Part shown: positions 11,719 through 19,531 of the stretch, one piece after another
Numbering within the stretch: the first letter of the stretch is position 1
How the letters are laid out: each line of letters begins with the position of its first letter
Assembly: GCF_003987645.1 (NCBI RefSeq)
Contig: NZ_NGKA01000005.1
Coordinates: forward strand, 62,001-126,000
Reading direction: 5' to 3'
DNA length: 64,000 bases
Origin: Vagococcus elongatus
Lineage (GTDB): Bacteria; Bacillota; Bacilli; Lactobacillales; Vagococcaceae
Notes under the pieces: generated by a model
Databases searched by the model: none
Seen by the model: the letters and a program-made list of their open reading frames with translations, nothing else
What the model was told of the DNA's origin: nothing
Translations under genes and position numbers: made by a program

Positions 11719-11775
11719 AAAAAGAGTGCACAAAACTGACCCCATATTGTCTATGGCAATCAATTGTATGCACTC
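11719..11775 (-). promoter_or_regulatory. Leader attenuator (probable GlpP-controlled terminator) of the glp-type operon
   Basis: On the minus strand GAGTGCA (11769-11775) pairs with TGCACTC (11724-11730) and is followed by five Ts (11719-11723), then the AGGAGG of the first gene. It lies between a good promoter and the first start codon, where B. subtilis glpD has a terminator overcome by GlpP plus glycerol-3-phosphate. The loop is long (38 bases) and holds smaller ATTG/CAAT pairings, leaving room for an alternative fold. Confidence 0.7.
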
Positions 11776-11804
11776 ATCTCTCTAGCAATTATTAACTTAT
11801 CTCA

Positions 11805-11833
11805 AGTATACTATTTTTCACATGTTTTGACAA
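11805..11833 (-). promoter_or_regulatory. Promoter of the glp-type operon
   Basis: Reading the minus strand, TTGTCA (11828-11833) and TATACT (11805-11810) are separated by 17 bases. The predicted start leaves a leader of about 100 bases that includes the attenuator. Confidence 0.75.
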
Positions 11834-11845
11834 TCCAATTTTAAA

Positions 11846-12415
11846 TTAAAGCTCCCATACGGAGTGATTGGTGGAGGAGATGGCGGCAGCCCCATTGGCT
11901 AAGGCATTCATCACATCTTCCTTATCCAAAATCAGTCCGCTGACCAGTAGAGGACGCTTGATTTTCTGCCTGACAATGTGAATTATTTTTTTATTGACGT
12001 TGGGTAAAATTTCAATTAAATCAGAATGTTTCATTTGAACTTGGGAGTGGATATTTTCCAAAGACATGGAGTCCAGCAGGAAAAGTCGCTGAATCGTGAA
12101 AAAACCCAAAGCTTTTGCAGCAGAAATATGATTAGCTTTTGTGGAGATAATCCCATCAAAATCAGTGTTTTCTCGTATATATTTTAAACTGATATCCTCA
12201 TCGGACAAACCTTTGACAAAGTTAAAGTGTAAAAATCCGATTTTACCGGATGCTTTGATTTTACCTGAGATTTCCTTGATATTGAAGATATCCGAATGAA
12301 GGACAAAAATGACCTCCACATCCGTTTGCAATGCGGCTTCCAGATCATCCATATCTTTGATTGCGGCAATGATTGGATTAAGAGCTAAGGCATTAAATAA
12401 TTGTTTTGTCTGCAT
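11846..12415 (-). CDS. glpP: Glycerol-3-phosphate-responsive antiterminator
   Basis: GlpP-family protein of 189 residues (B. subtilis GlpP 192). It is a TIM-barrel-like protein related to glycerophosphodiester enzymes but used as an RNA-binding antiterminator activated by glycerol-3-phosphate. Visible family features are NPIIAAIKDMDDLEAAL near the start, VIFVLHSDIFNIKEI, HFNFVKGLSDED, and the ending KRPLLVSGLILDKEDVMNALANGAAAISSTN. ATG 12415 follows GAAGAGGAAG; the frame extends to 12496 without a ribosome site. It is transcribed just upstream of, and in the same direction as, the glp-type trio whose leader carries an attenuator. No glpK or glpF is present here. Confidence 0.93.
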   Translation of the reverse strand: MQTKQLFNALALNPIIAAIKDMDDLEAALQTDVEVIFVLHSDIFNIKEISGKIKASGKIGFLHFNFVKGLSDEDISLKYIRENTDFDGIISTKANHISAAKALGFFTIQRLFLLDSMSLENIHSQVQMKHSDLIEILPNVNKKIIHIVRQKIKRPLLVSGLILDKEDVMNALANGAAAISSTNHSVWEL

Positions 12416-12510
12416 GTGGCTTCCTCTTCTTTTCAACGTGTTATGTGAATTTACATCCAAGTCTATTATAAAGGCTAAGTTTAGAAATAGACACAATAAA
12501 ATAGATGAAA

Positions 12511-12550
12511 AAATAAAAAAGTAGAAATAACGGAGAATTCTACTTTTTCA
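12511..12550 (-). terminator. Terminator downstream of the folate operon
   Basis: On the minus strand the stem formed by 12516-12526 (AAAAAGTAGAA) and 12538-12548 (TTCTACTTTTT) is followed by TTTTTTATTT. It lies just after the folB/folK stop. Confidence 0.75.
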
Positions 12551-12555
12551 TTTTT

Positions 12556-13395
12556 TTATAAACTGTGATGACTACTTTCTCTCATCAATTCTTGCTGCAG
12601 TGTTAAAATAGTTTTACCGCTTGCCGGATGGATAGCATAGGGTGCTATTTCAGCTAGAGGGGTCAAGACGAACTCTCGATTGGTCATATCGATATGAGGA
12701 ATCGTCAGATTTTCTTCAAAGATAAGTTCCTCATCATAAAGCAGGATATCTAAATCTAATGTCCGTGGTCCCCAGTGAATGGAGCGTTCTCTGCCGGCTT
12801 GGTGTTCTATCTGATGCAGGACCTCAAGCAATTCATTTGGAGTCAGCAACGTTTTTAGGTGAAGGGCCCCATTGATAAAATCAGGTTGTTCTACTCCGCC
12901 ATAAGGTTTGGTTTTAATCAACTTGGAGACGTTTACCACCTGACTGGTTTCTAACTCATCTAATTGAGTTATCGCCTCATGAATCAGTTGTTCACTTTCG
13001 CCAATGTTTGACCCAAGGCCAATATAGACATCATGCCATGAACGAAAGATTTCAATAGAAACAAAGTCCAGAGGTAATCCGATAGGTGCCCATGGTTTTT
13101 TTATTTCCAGTTCGATACCAGTCATTAGGGGATAAGTGAGCAATAAGTGCTCTGCCAAGCTTTCTGCTACTTTTTCGATTAATTTGAACGTCTTTTGACG
13201 GACAAACGAATCGATTTCATGGCACACTTCTCCGTAATGAATGGACTGATTCATGGTGTCATTTTTGCCAGCTTGACGTGTCTTTGTGTACATATCTGCG
13301 GAAATAAAAAATTTCTGTCCCAAAACATTTTCTTCGGGTATCAGTCCATGATTGCCAAAGGTTTCTAAATTTTTAATACGAATAATGTCTGCCAC
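12556..13395 (-). CDS. folK: Fused dihydroneopterin aldolase / HPPK (FolB-FolK)
   Basis: Bifunctional folate enzyme of 279 residues. Residues 1 to about 118 are FolB (dihydroneopterin aldolase): IRIKNLETFGNHGLIPEE at the start, then the IHYGEVC active-site strand. The rest is FolK (6-hydroxymethyl-7,8-dihydropterin pyrophosphokinase): VYIGLGSNIGESEQLI, then HWGPRTLDLDILLYDEE and IPHIDMTNREFVLTPLAEI. Translation probably starts at GTG 13395 (GAGGAAA seven bases upstream); the longer frame to 13500 would overlap folP. The product order makes this the step on either side of HMDP formation, so fusion couples consecutive reactions. Confidence 0.93.
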   Translation of the reverse strand: MADIIRIKNLETFGNHGLIPEENVLGQKFFISADMYTKTRQAGKNDTMNQSIHYGEVCHEIDSFVRQKTFKLIEKVAESLAEHLLLTYPLMTGIELEIKKPWAPIGLPLDFVSIEIFRSWHDVYIGLGSNIGESEQLIHEAITQLDELETSQVVNVSKLIKTKPYGGVEQPDFINGALHLKTLLTPNELLEVLHQIEHQAGRERSIHWGPRTLDLDILLYDEELIFEENLTIPHIDMTNREFVLTPLAEIAPYAIHPASGKTILTLQQELMRESSHHSL

Positions 13396-13415
13396 CTTAA
13401 TTTCCTCACTTGTCT

Positions 13416-14228
13416 TTAGATTTTTTGTGCCATGATGGCTTCGGTCATCTGAATAACTCTTTTGTTTTCTTTGACGTCGTGTACTCGGATGAAAGCACAT
13501 TGATTGAGTACCCCAATAACAGTGGTGGCCAAGGTTCCTTCTAAACGATCATCCACAGAAACATGAAGGGTTTTGTCGATAAACCCTTTGCGAGAAGTTG
13601 CCAGCAAGATTGGATAGCCAAGCTGATGGATTTTCCCCACATTGGCAACGGCCGAAAGATTATTCTGATACGATTTGCCAAAGCCCACACCGGGATCAAG
13701 GATGATCTTATCATCAGGGATACCAGCTTTTTTAGCACGGGCGACGATTTGTTCTAAATCGCTGATAAAATCAGTTTCGAAATGCTGATAGTCCGCTTTT
13801 TTCCGATTATGCATCAAACAGCAGGGGACTTGGGCGGTTTGAATGACCTCAGCCATACGGGAATCATATTGCAGTCCCCAAATGTCATTCACTAAATCAG
13901 CTCCCGCTTTGATGGCGGCCTCTGCGACTGATGCTTTGTAGGTATCGATGGACACAGGTATTTCGAAATGAGATTTGACTGCTTCAATGATTGGAAGCAC
14001 TCGCTCGATTTCTTCCTGTTCTGTAATTTGGACGTGTCCCGGCCTCGTGGATTCTCCGCCGATATCGATCAAATCAGCCCCCTCAGTTATCATGGTTTCT
14101 GCATGTTTCAAAGCAGCATCTCTATCATGCCATTTTCCTCCATCTGAAAAAGAATCGGGTGTGACATTCAAAATGCCCATGATATAGGTGTGATGGGCCA
14201 CGTCAAAGTTTTTATTGCCAATAATCAC
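13416..14228 (-). CDS. folP: Dihydropteroate synthase
   Basis: DHPS, about 270 residues; joins HMDP pyrophosphate to p-aminobenzoate and is the sulfonamide target. Signature motifs: IMGILNVTPDSFSDGG near the N-terminus and GADLIDIGGESTRPG; VDDRLEGTLAT and the IRVHDVKEN segment close the TIM barrel. I prefer GTG 14228 because AGAAGG precedes it by seven bases; TTG 14246, which would add six residues, has no ribosome site. It ends 20 bases before the fused folB/K start, completing the order folE-HD-folP-folBK. Confidence 0.95.
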   Translation of the reverse strand: MIIGNKNFDVAHHTYIMGILNVTPDSFSDGGKWHDRDAALKHAETMITEGADLIDIGGESTRPGHVQITEQEEIERVLPIIEAVKSHFEIPVSIDTYKASVAEAAIKAGADLVNDIWGLQYDSRMAEVIQTAQVPCCLMHNRKKADYQHFETDFISDLEQIVARAKKAGIPDDKIILDPGVGFGKSYQNNLSAVANVGKIHQLGYPILLATSRKGFIDKTLHVSVDDRLEGTLATTVIGVLNQCAFIRVHDVKENKRVIQMTEAIMAQKI

Positions 14229-14246
14229 TTGATAACCTTCTTTCAA

Positions 14247-14744
14247 TTAATAATTGATGTCTCTGTTTTTCCTTGTTTCTTCCCAGTAACAAGCATCTCT
14301 GGCAGGGCAGAACAAGCACAGTCGAGATGATTTGTCTGCGTGGAAAAGCAGATAGGCCAATTCTTGGCTTTCATTCATTTTGCTGATTTCCACAGGTACT
14401 CGCCGATGGCTGCTGATGGCAGATAAAATTATTTCTCGTTCAGCCTGATTGAACTTAGTTTCTATCAATAATGGTTCAGCTAATTGAACACTTGCCTGAT
14501 CGTGGGGAATATCTTTTTTATATTCCAGATACCGGCCGATGTCATGGAGCAGAGCAGCGGCATAAATTATTTCTCTATCTACTTTTAAATGATTTTCCAG
14601 TTTTAGGATGTAAGCAATTCTTGCTACATCAAAAAAATGAGCGATGTCATGTTTACAGAAAATACGTTCAGCTTCAAACCTTTCGATTTCTTTTAAATAA
14701 AATTGAAAGTCCCGATGACGAATGAGTTGATTGATTCGTTTCAT
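14247..14744 (-). CDS. HD-domain phosphohydrolase in the folate operon
   Basis: A 165-residue HD-domain protein. The metal-binding residues are in HDIAHFFDVARIA (about 32-44) and ALLHDIGRYLEY (about 65-76), with a later SAISSHR histidine. A C-terminal cysteine group (RLCLFCPARDACYWEE) is kept in HD proteins of this genomic setting and may bind metal. It sits between folE and folP, overlapping the folE stop by one base. Its position suggests a phosphohydrolase step or housekeeping of a pterin/nucleotide by-product; removal of phosphate from dihydroneopterin triphosphate is possible, but this is inference. Confidence 0.8.
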   Translation of the reverse strand: MKRINQLIRHRDFQFYLKEIERFEAERIFCKHDIAHFFDVARIAYILKLENHLKVDREIIYAAALLHDIGRYLEYKKDIPHDQASVQLAEPLLIETKFNQAEREIILSAISSHRRVPVEISKMNESQELAYLLFHADKSSRLCLFCPARDACYWEETRKNRDINY

Positions 14745-15301
14745 TATTTAATGCCCACCATGCTTAAAATGGTGTTTTTTAATTCACTATCTGTTTGGAG
14801 AACACCTCTGGAAACCATCGTCAGAGTTTTAGCACCCGGTTTTTTGACGCCTCTCATGGACATGCAAAGATGTTCAGCTTCGATGATGACCATGACGCCG
14901 GCAGGTTCCAGATGTTCTGTGATGGCATCCGCTATTTGATTCGTCAGTTGTTCTTGAATTTGCGGACGTCTTGCAAAAATATCAACCGTCCGGGCCAATT
15001 TACTCAGACCAACAACTTTGTCTGTGGGGACATAAGCCACATGGGCGACACCAAAAAAAGGTATTAGATGATGTTCACAGGTGGAATAAAAAGGAATATC
15101 CTTTTCCAAAACAAATTCATTGCTTTCAACGGGGAAAGTCTTGGTTAAATGTACGGCAGCATCTTCGTAGAGACCGCCAAAAATTTCTTTATAGGATTTT
15201 GCTACTCGTTCAGGGGTTTCCAAAAGGCCCGGTCTTTGGATATCCTCGCCCATGCCTTCGAGGAGCATCTTTACTGCAGTTTTGATTTTTTTTTCATCCA
15301 T
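14744..15301 (-). CDS. folE: GTP cyclohydrolase I
   Basis: Type I GTP cyclohydrolase, 185 residues; makes dihydroneopterin triphosphate from GTP, the entry step of folate synthesis. Zinc-site motifs are [20 protein letters not shown] and [16 protein letters not shown], and [16 protein letters not shown] is the usual C-terminal helix. ATG 15301 ([10 protein letters not shown]) is chosen over an upstream TTG at 15328 because AAGGAG lies between the two. It is the first gene of the folate operon and its stop overlaps the next start (TAATG). Confidence 0.96.
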   Translation of the reverse strand: MDEKKIKTAVKMLLEGMGEDIQRPGLLETPERVAKSYKEIFGGLYEDAAVHLTKTFPVESNEFVLEKDIPFYSTCEHHLIPFFGVAHVAYVPTDKVVGLSKLARTVDIFARRPQIQEQLTNQIADAITEHLEPAGVMVIIEAEHLCMSMRGVKKPGAKTLTMVSRGVLQTDSELKNTILSMVGIK

Positions 15302-15365
15302 CAAGTTAAAAAACTCCTTCCAATACAAAAATATTTTCTAACAACTCTCTCTAAATACTTTCTAT

Positions 15366-15392
15366 AGTATATCATTTCATGGTTAATAACAA
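15366..15392 (-). promoter_or_regulatory. Possible promoter of the folate operon
   Basis: On the minus strand TATACT (15366-15371) is a good -10; the best -35 is only TTGTTA (15387-15392) at a short 15-base spacing. Placement 65 bases upstream of folE is reasonable. Confidence 0.4.
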
Positions 15393-15451
15393 AGGATAAT
15401 GGGATTTTTATGATTTCATCTCGACAGCATTTTTTAGAAATAGACCTAAAG

Positions 15452-15479
15452 TTGACAAGTTGTATATAACGGGTATTAT
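15452..15479 (+). promoter_or_regulatory. Promoter of the serS T-box transcript
   Basis: Perfect TTGACA (15452-15457), 16-base spacer and TATTAT (15474-15479), placed just upstream of the T-box leader. Confidence 0.85.
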
Positions 15480-15485
15480 ATGAAG

Positions 15486-15755
15486 TGAGAGATATATTAG
15501 AAAATACTCATGGAAACTAGTAATCTGAGTCGTTTTTTCAGAGAGCCGATATCTGGTGAAAATCGGCAGAATGACTGGATGAATTCCATTCCTGGTAGAG
15601 GAAATAAAGTTGATTTATTTCGGATAGTTACCGTTATCAACTGACAAAGTGCAACGGCCGGTCAGATGTCGTTGATTTTGGGTGGTACCGCGGATAAAAG
15701 TGATGCTTTTTCGTCCCAATAGATAAATTCTATTTGGGCGGGAAAGCTTTTTTAG
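15486..15755 (+). ncRNA. T-box leader (tRNA-Ser-sensing) of serS
   Basis: A leader of about 270 bases with the invariant T-box GGGTGGTACCGCGG (15680-15693). A terminator (15704-15754: GTCCCAATAGA with TCTATTTGGGC, then a T-run) overlaps the antiterminator region. The stem I apical motif AGAGAG...CTGGTGAAAATCGGCAG (15539-15569) is recognisable. The specifier is probably TCC (Ser) at 15585-15587, consistent with the downstream gene; the exact register is by eye. Uncharged tRNA-Ser should stabilise the antiterminator and allow serS expression. Confidence 0.93.
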
Positions 15756-15783
15756 ACTATAAAACTGAAAGGAATGATACTGG

Positions 15784-17055
15784 ATGCTTGATGTCAAAGA
15801 ATTGAGAACAAATTTTAAAACGCTTTCTTCTGCGCTGAATTCTCGTGGGGTTTTGGAAAGTGAGCTGGCTCACCTTTTTACATTGGATCAAAAACGAAGA
15901 GAGTTGCTACCTAAAATTGAGCAAAGAAATAATTTGCGAAATCAACTTTCTGATGAGGCAGCACTTTTGAAAAATGAGGGTAAAGATTTGTCAGAAATCA
16001 TCGATAAGACAAAGGAACTCAACCAGCAAACAAAAGAATTTACGAAAGAGTTGGAAGGCGTAGAAAATTCTTTTAAAGAATTGATGGAAGGCTTGCCGAA
16101 TATTCCTCACGAAACAGTTCCAGTGGGAGAAGATGAGGAAGACAATGTGGAAATCAGACGATGGGGGAGGCCAGCGCTATTTGACTTTGAACCGAAACCC
16201 CATTGGGAAATTGGGGAAAATTTGGATATTTTTGATTTTCAGCGGGGAGCAAAAGTGGCAGGCAGCCGCTTTCTTTACTACAAATGCTTAGGCGCCCGTT
16301 TGGAACGGGCATTGTACAATTTCATGCTGGACACACATATCAATGAGCACGGCTATCAGGAAATCATCCCACCTTATATGGTAAATAGTCAAGCCATGTT
16401 TGGAACGGGACAATTCCCGAAATTTAAAGAAGATGTTTTTCAAATTCAAGGCGCTGATTATACTTTGATTCCCACTTCGGAAGTACCGCTGACTAACTAT
16501 TACGCAAACGAAATCTTGAAAGAAGAAGAATTGCCGGTTTATCTGACAGCTTTGAGTCCTTGTTTCAGGTCTGAGGCGGGCAGTGCGGGGCGGGACACCC
16601 GTGGGATTATCCGGCTCCATCAATTTCATAAGGTGGAGATGGTCAAATTTACGGCCAAGGAAACATCTTATGATGAATTAGAAAAATTGACTGATAATGG
16701 CGAAGATATTTTAAAAAAATTAGGCTTACCTTTTCGAAGGATAGTATTGTGTACAGGGGATATGGGGTTTTCAGCAGCGAAGACATATGATATCGAAGTT
16801 TGGATGCCCGCACAAAATACTTATCGTGAAATCAGTTCTTGCTCAAACTGTACGGATTTTCAGGCTCGTCGTGCTAAAATCCGCTATCGTGACACAGAAG
16901 GGCAGGTAACGTATGCCCATACTTTAAATGGTTCAGGCTTGGCGGTGGGGCGAACCGTGGCTGCCATTTTAGAGAATTATCAAAATGAAGACGGCACGGT
17001 CACGATTCCTGAAATATTACGTCCTTATATGGGCGGTGCATCAATTATAGCCTAG
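15784..17055 (+). CDS. serS: Seryl-tRNA synthetase
   Basis: Class II synthetase charging tRNA-Ser, 423 residues, full family length. The N-terminal coiled-coil arm (about 28-105) binds the tRNA long variable arm. Motif 2 is [20 protein letters not shown] and motif 3 is [19 protein letters not shown] near the C-terminus; [14 protein letters not shown] supplies the serine-binding TxE. The ATG at 15784 lies about 30 bases after the T-box terminator, with GAAAGGAAT upstream. Expression is expected to follow tRNA-Ser charging through the T-box. Confidence 0.98.
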   Translation: MLDVKELRTNFKTLSSALNSRGVLESELAHLFTLDQKRRELLPKIEQRNNLRNQLSDEAALLKNEGKDLSEIIDKTKELNQQTKEFTKELEGVENSFKELMEGLPNIPHETVPVGEDEEDNVEIRRWGRPALFDFEPKPHWEIGENLDIFDFQRGAKVAGSRFLYYKCLGARLERALYNFMLDTHINEHGYQEIIPPYMVNSQAMFGTGQFPKFKEDVFQIQGADYTLIPTSEVPLTNYYANEILKEEELPVYLTALSPCFRSEAGSAGRDTRGIIRLHQFHKVEMVKFTAKETSYDELEKLTDNGEDILKKLGLPFRRIVLCTGDMGFSAAKTYDIEVWMPAQNTYREISSCSNCTDFQARRAKIRYRDTEGQVTYAHTLNGSGLAVGRTVAAILENYQNEDGTVTIPEILRPYMGGASIIA

Positions 17056-17076
17056 GCTTAGGGTAGCATTTAGCCT

Positions 17077-17115
17077 AGCAAGCACTGAAAATGTTTTTGA
17101 TTTTCAGTGCTTGCT
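17077..17115. terminator. Perfect 16-bp inverted repeat after serS
   Basis: Arms 17077-17092 and 17100-17115 are exact complements (AGCAAGCACTGAAAAT and its complement) with a 7-base loop. It sits 21 bases after serS, where a terminator belongs, but neither strand has a T-run after the stem. Confidence 0.6.
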
Positions 17116-17162
17116 AATGAAAAGTTTCGATTGAGATATCGGGTGTTGCTGAAAATTATGGC

Positions 17163-17564
17163 TTATGCCAGACTTGCTTTGAAGGTCAAATAGGCCTCTT
17201 TGACCTGTTCATTTTTTTCTGCCAAGAGGCTAAAATCCTTTGGAATGTCAGAAAGATTTATGAGGTCATCGTCAAACGCATCATAGAACACATCGAGTAA
17301 TTCATTAAAGAGTATCACAGACTGTGGGGATAATTCTTTAAAACTGAATACGACCATCCCGGGTTTTTGTTCATAATCTGTGATGAAAGTAACTTTTCCA
17401 TAGACAGACTGTCTAGAAGAGAAACGTCAACCAGTGTAGGGAATAAACTGAACAATGTCTCCTAAATGAATGTTTCTGTCTTTTTGGTCAATATAAAAAT
17501 GCACCTCTTGTTCTGTCATGATTTCCATCCATTGGAGGGAAATATCAATAAAGTGGAATTTCAT
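17163..17564 (-). pseudogene. Small ASCH/DUF3850-like gene interrupted by one in-frame TGA
   Basis: From ATG 17564 the minus strand reads 133 codons with a single stop, TGA at 17427-17429 (codon 46), and resumes in the same frame to a normal stop at 17163. The N-terminal piece ends QKDRNIHLGDIVQFIPYTG; after the stop it continues with YGKVTFITDYEQKPGMVVFS. A 'GDIV...GKVTFI.DYEQKPGMVV' pattern resembles the small beta-barrel of DUF3850/ASCH RNA-binding-type proteins; that family call is tentative. TGG to TGA is the simplest change. An internal ATG could express only the last 64 residues. There is no selenocysteine context, so this is a recent pseudogene or a sequencing error. Confidence 0.65.
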
Positions 17565-17702
17565 CGATTTGCACCAGCTTTCTTTTAATCATTTCCTTTT
17601 ATCAAATTATAAAAGGACAGCGATAATAAAGCAAAAATCAAGTTTGTCTTGTATGATAATTCTTAAATAGCACTGATTTTAGACGGCAGTCCGATAAAAA
17701 AG

Positions 17703-17750
17703 AAAAACTGCTTCATTCCAAATTTTTATGGAATAAAGCAGTTTTTGTTA
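17703..17750. terminator. Bidirectional terminator downstream of the GH4 gene
   Basis: AAAAACTGCTTCATTCC (17703-17719) pairs with GGAATAAAGCAGTTTTT (17730-17746) with one mismatch and is flanked by A- and T-runs. On the minus strand it ends the GH4 transcript, about 50 bases after its stop. Confidence 0.85.
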
Positions 17751-17799
17751 AGTCATTCAACTCGTGTTTCCGTTGACTGACGCTAATGCTTAATATGTT

Positions 17800-19194
17800 C
17801 TAGTTGCTCTTCATCAATTCTTCAACGTAAGAAACAGTTTCAGGCTGTGTTTCTTCAATACGTTTGATGTCATCAGAGAATTGAGGTAGATGCTTTTTAT
17901 GTGCAATCAAGAGCTCATCCAATAATGTTTTTGCCATTGTACCACCTGGAATCAAAGGATTGATAGTAAACGCATGGAGTGCAGCACCATAGTCACCAGT
18001 GATTGCGGCTCTGATAACCGTTTCTTCCATCCCTTTCATTAATTGAAGAATTCCACGAGCAGCTGGCGGGAATTTGCCCCAATTGTAGTTTTCAGGTCCG
18101 TGAGCTGTGACAGAAGCAGATACTTCAACCGCACAGTCGTATGGAAGATCATTGATTGTGCCATTGTTTTCAACTGAAACAACCATATTCGTACGTTTAT
18201 CGTTTTGAATACTTGCGATCACTTCGCAGGCAGCATCACTATAATGTGTTCCGCCTCGTTGTTCTAATTCTTTTGGTTTATAGTCTAGGTTAGGGTCTTT
18301 ATAAAGTTCGAACAAACTTTTTTCTGTTTGTTTAACGACTTGTGCACGGGTTTTTCCTTCTTTAAACTCTTCGATAGAGTGTTTCAGCATCTCATCTTCG
18401 ATATAGTAATAACGATGGTAACCGCATGGCAGCATGCCTAAATCTTTTATTTGTTCGTAAGGGAATGGTACGCTATGGATATTTTTCAGATGGCTTTCAG
18501 CTTCGCTTTTCGGTCCATAGATCAAGTCGATCAGCTCATCTGTCCGTTCATTGCCTTCTTTATCCCAAACACGGTGCCAGTGGAAGTGGTTGATACCTGC
18601 ATACTTGACGAATATGTCGTCCTCAGTTAATCCAAGTTTTTCAGCCGCCTGTTTTGTATGTCCAATAGGAACATTACATAATCCTACAGTTTTTTTCCAT
18701 CCGCCATGTTTGATAGCAGCTTCTGTGACCATTCCAGCTGGATTGGTAAAGTTAATCAACCAAGCATCAGGGCAGAGCTCTTTCATTTCTTCGATGATGT
18801 CCAAAATCACAGGAATAGTTCTAAGTGCTTTAAAAATTCCGCCAGCTCCATTAGTCTCTTGACCTAAAACGCCATGAGACAGAGGGATACGCTCATCTTT
18901 CACACGGGCATCAAGTAAGCCGACACGGAATTGTGTCGTTACAAAGTCTGCATCTTTCAAAGCAGCGCGACGGTCAAGGGTCAAATGGACTTCCCAGTCT
19001 AATCCGGCAGCTTTGACCATTCGCTTGGCCATTTCACCAACGATAGATAATTTTTCTTCTCCTTCAGGAATATCGAGCAGCCAAATTTCTTTGATTGGCA
19101 GTTCATCTTTCCTTTTGATATAACCTTCAATCAATTCTGGTGTGTAACTGGAACCGCCACCGATTGTTGCAATTTTAAGTGCGTTTTTTGACAT
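17800..19194 (-). CDS. Family 4 6-phospho-glycosidase (6-phospho-beta-glucosidase type)
   Basis: A 464-residue NAD+- and Mn2+-dependent GH4 enzyme that hydrolyses phosphorylated disaccharides imported by the PTS. The NAD-binding motif IATIGGGSSYTPELIEGYIK opens the protein, NFTNPAGMVTEA is the nucleotide/substrate loop, and GLCNVPIGH plus AGINHFHWH carry the metal-binding Cys and His. The sequence is of the CelF/LicH-BglT type, so 6-phospho-beta-glucosides are the likely substrate, but alpha-specific relatives exist. No PTS genes are adjacent. A divergent RpiR-type regulator (19532) and a cre-like site 48 bases upstream suggest induction by sugar phosphate and catabolite repression. The start is ATG 19194 with TAGGAGGAATTC. 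Confidence 0.92.
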   Translation of the reverse strand: MSKNALKIATIGGGSSYTPELIEGYIKRKDELPIKEIWLLDIPEGEEKLSIVGEMAKRMVKAAGLDWEVHLTLDRRAALKDADFVTTQFRVGLLDARVKDERIPLSHGVLGQETNGAGGIFKALRTIPVILDIIEEMKELCPDAWLINFTNPAGMVTEAAIKHGGWKKTVGLCNVPIGHTKQAAEKLGLTEDDIFVKYAGINHFHWHRVWDKEGNERTDELIDLIYGPKSEAESHLKNIHSVPFPYEQIKDLGMLPCGYHRYYYIEDEMLKHSIEEFKEGKTRAQVVKQTEKSLFELYKDPNLDYKPKELEQRGGTHYSDAACEVIASIQNDKRTNMVVSVENNGTINDLPYDCAVEVSASVTAHGPENYNWGKFPPAARGILQLMKGMEETVIRAAITGDYGAALHAFTINPLIPGGTMAKTLLDELLIAHKKHLPQFSDDIKRIEETQPETVSYVEELMKSN

Positions 19195-19241
19195 TTAAGA
19201 ATTCCTCCTAAAATAATGATGTAAAAATACTCATACCACTA

Positions 19242-19255
19242 TGTTAACGGTTTCT
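19242..19255 (-). promoter_or_regulatory. Candidate CcpA cre site upstream of the GH4 gene
   Basis: On the minus strand AGAAACCGTTAACA matches the cre consensus TGWAANCGNTNWCA at all but the first position. It lies 48-61 bases before the GH4 start codon. Confidence 0.55.
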
Positions 19256-19325
19256 GACGGGAGAAACAATAGATTTGCCAATTATGGTTGAAGTATTCAA
19301 AAGCAATGACGGGAACGGCAGCAAA

Positions 19326-19342
19326 ATGAAATATTTCTTCAT
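19326..19342. promoter_or_regulatory. Candidate operator dyad in the GH4/RpiR divergent region
   Basis: ATGAA (19326-19330) and TTCAT (19338-19342) form an inverted repeat around ATATTTC, just upstream of the regulator's promoter. It is a possible RpiR-family operator, inferred from position and symmetry only. Confidence 0.35.
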
Positions 19343-19350
19343 AAATGTTT

Positions 19351-19378
19351 TTGGAAACAAAGAATTATTGCTATAATA
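19351..19378 (+). promoter_or_regulatory. Promoter of the RpiR-type regulator
   Basis: Extended -10 TGCTATAAT (19370-19378) with a weak -35 TTTGGA (19351-19356) at 16 bases. It leaves a leader of about 145 bases. Confidence 0.6.
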
Positions 19379-19531
19379 AAGGAAGTAGTTGGGAATCGAT
19401 TGAAGCAAAAAATGATGGTAGATTGTTAAACGAGTGTGTGAAAAAACAACAAGATTTTTTTATAGAGGGAGCGTTAGGGCTTTTTAGAATCAAATCATAA
19501 TTTTGGGAAAAGATAAACGGATGGTGTAAAT

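Noticed and set aside
15480-15760. Small peptide gene or attenuator leader upstream of serS
   Set aside because: The T-box consensus, apical stem I motif and terminator explain the whole leader.
17163-17357. Stand-alone 64-residue protein
   Set aside because: In-frame sequence upstream of the TGA continues the same domain, so this is the C-terminal half of a broken gene.
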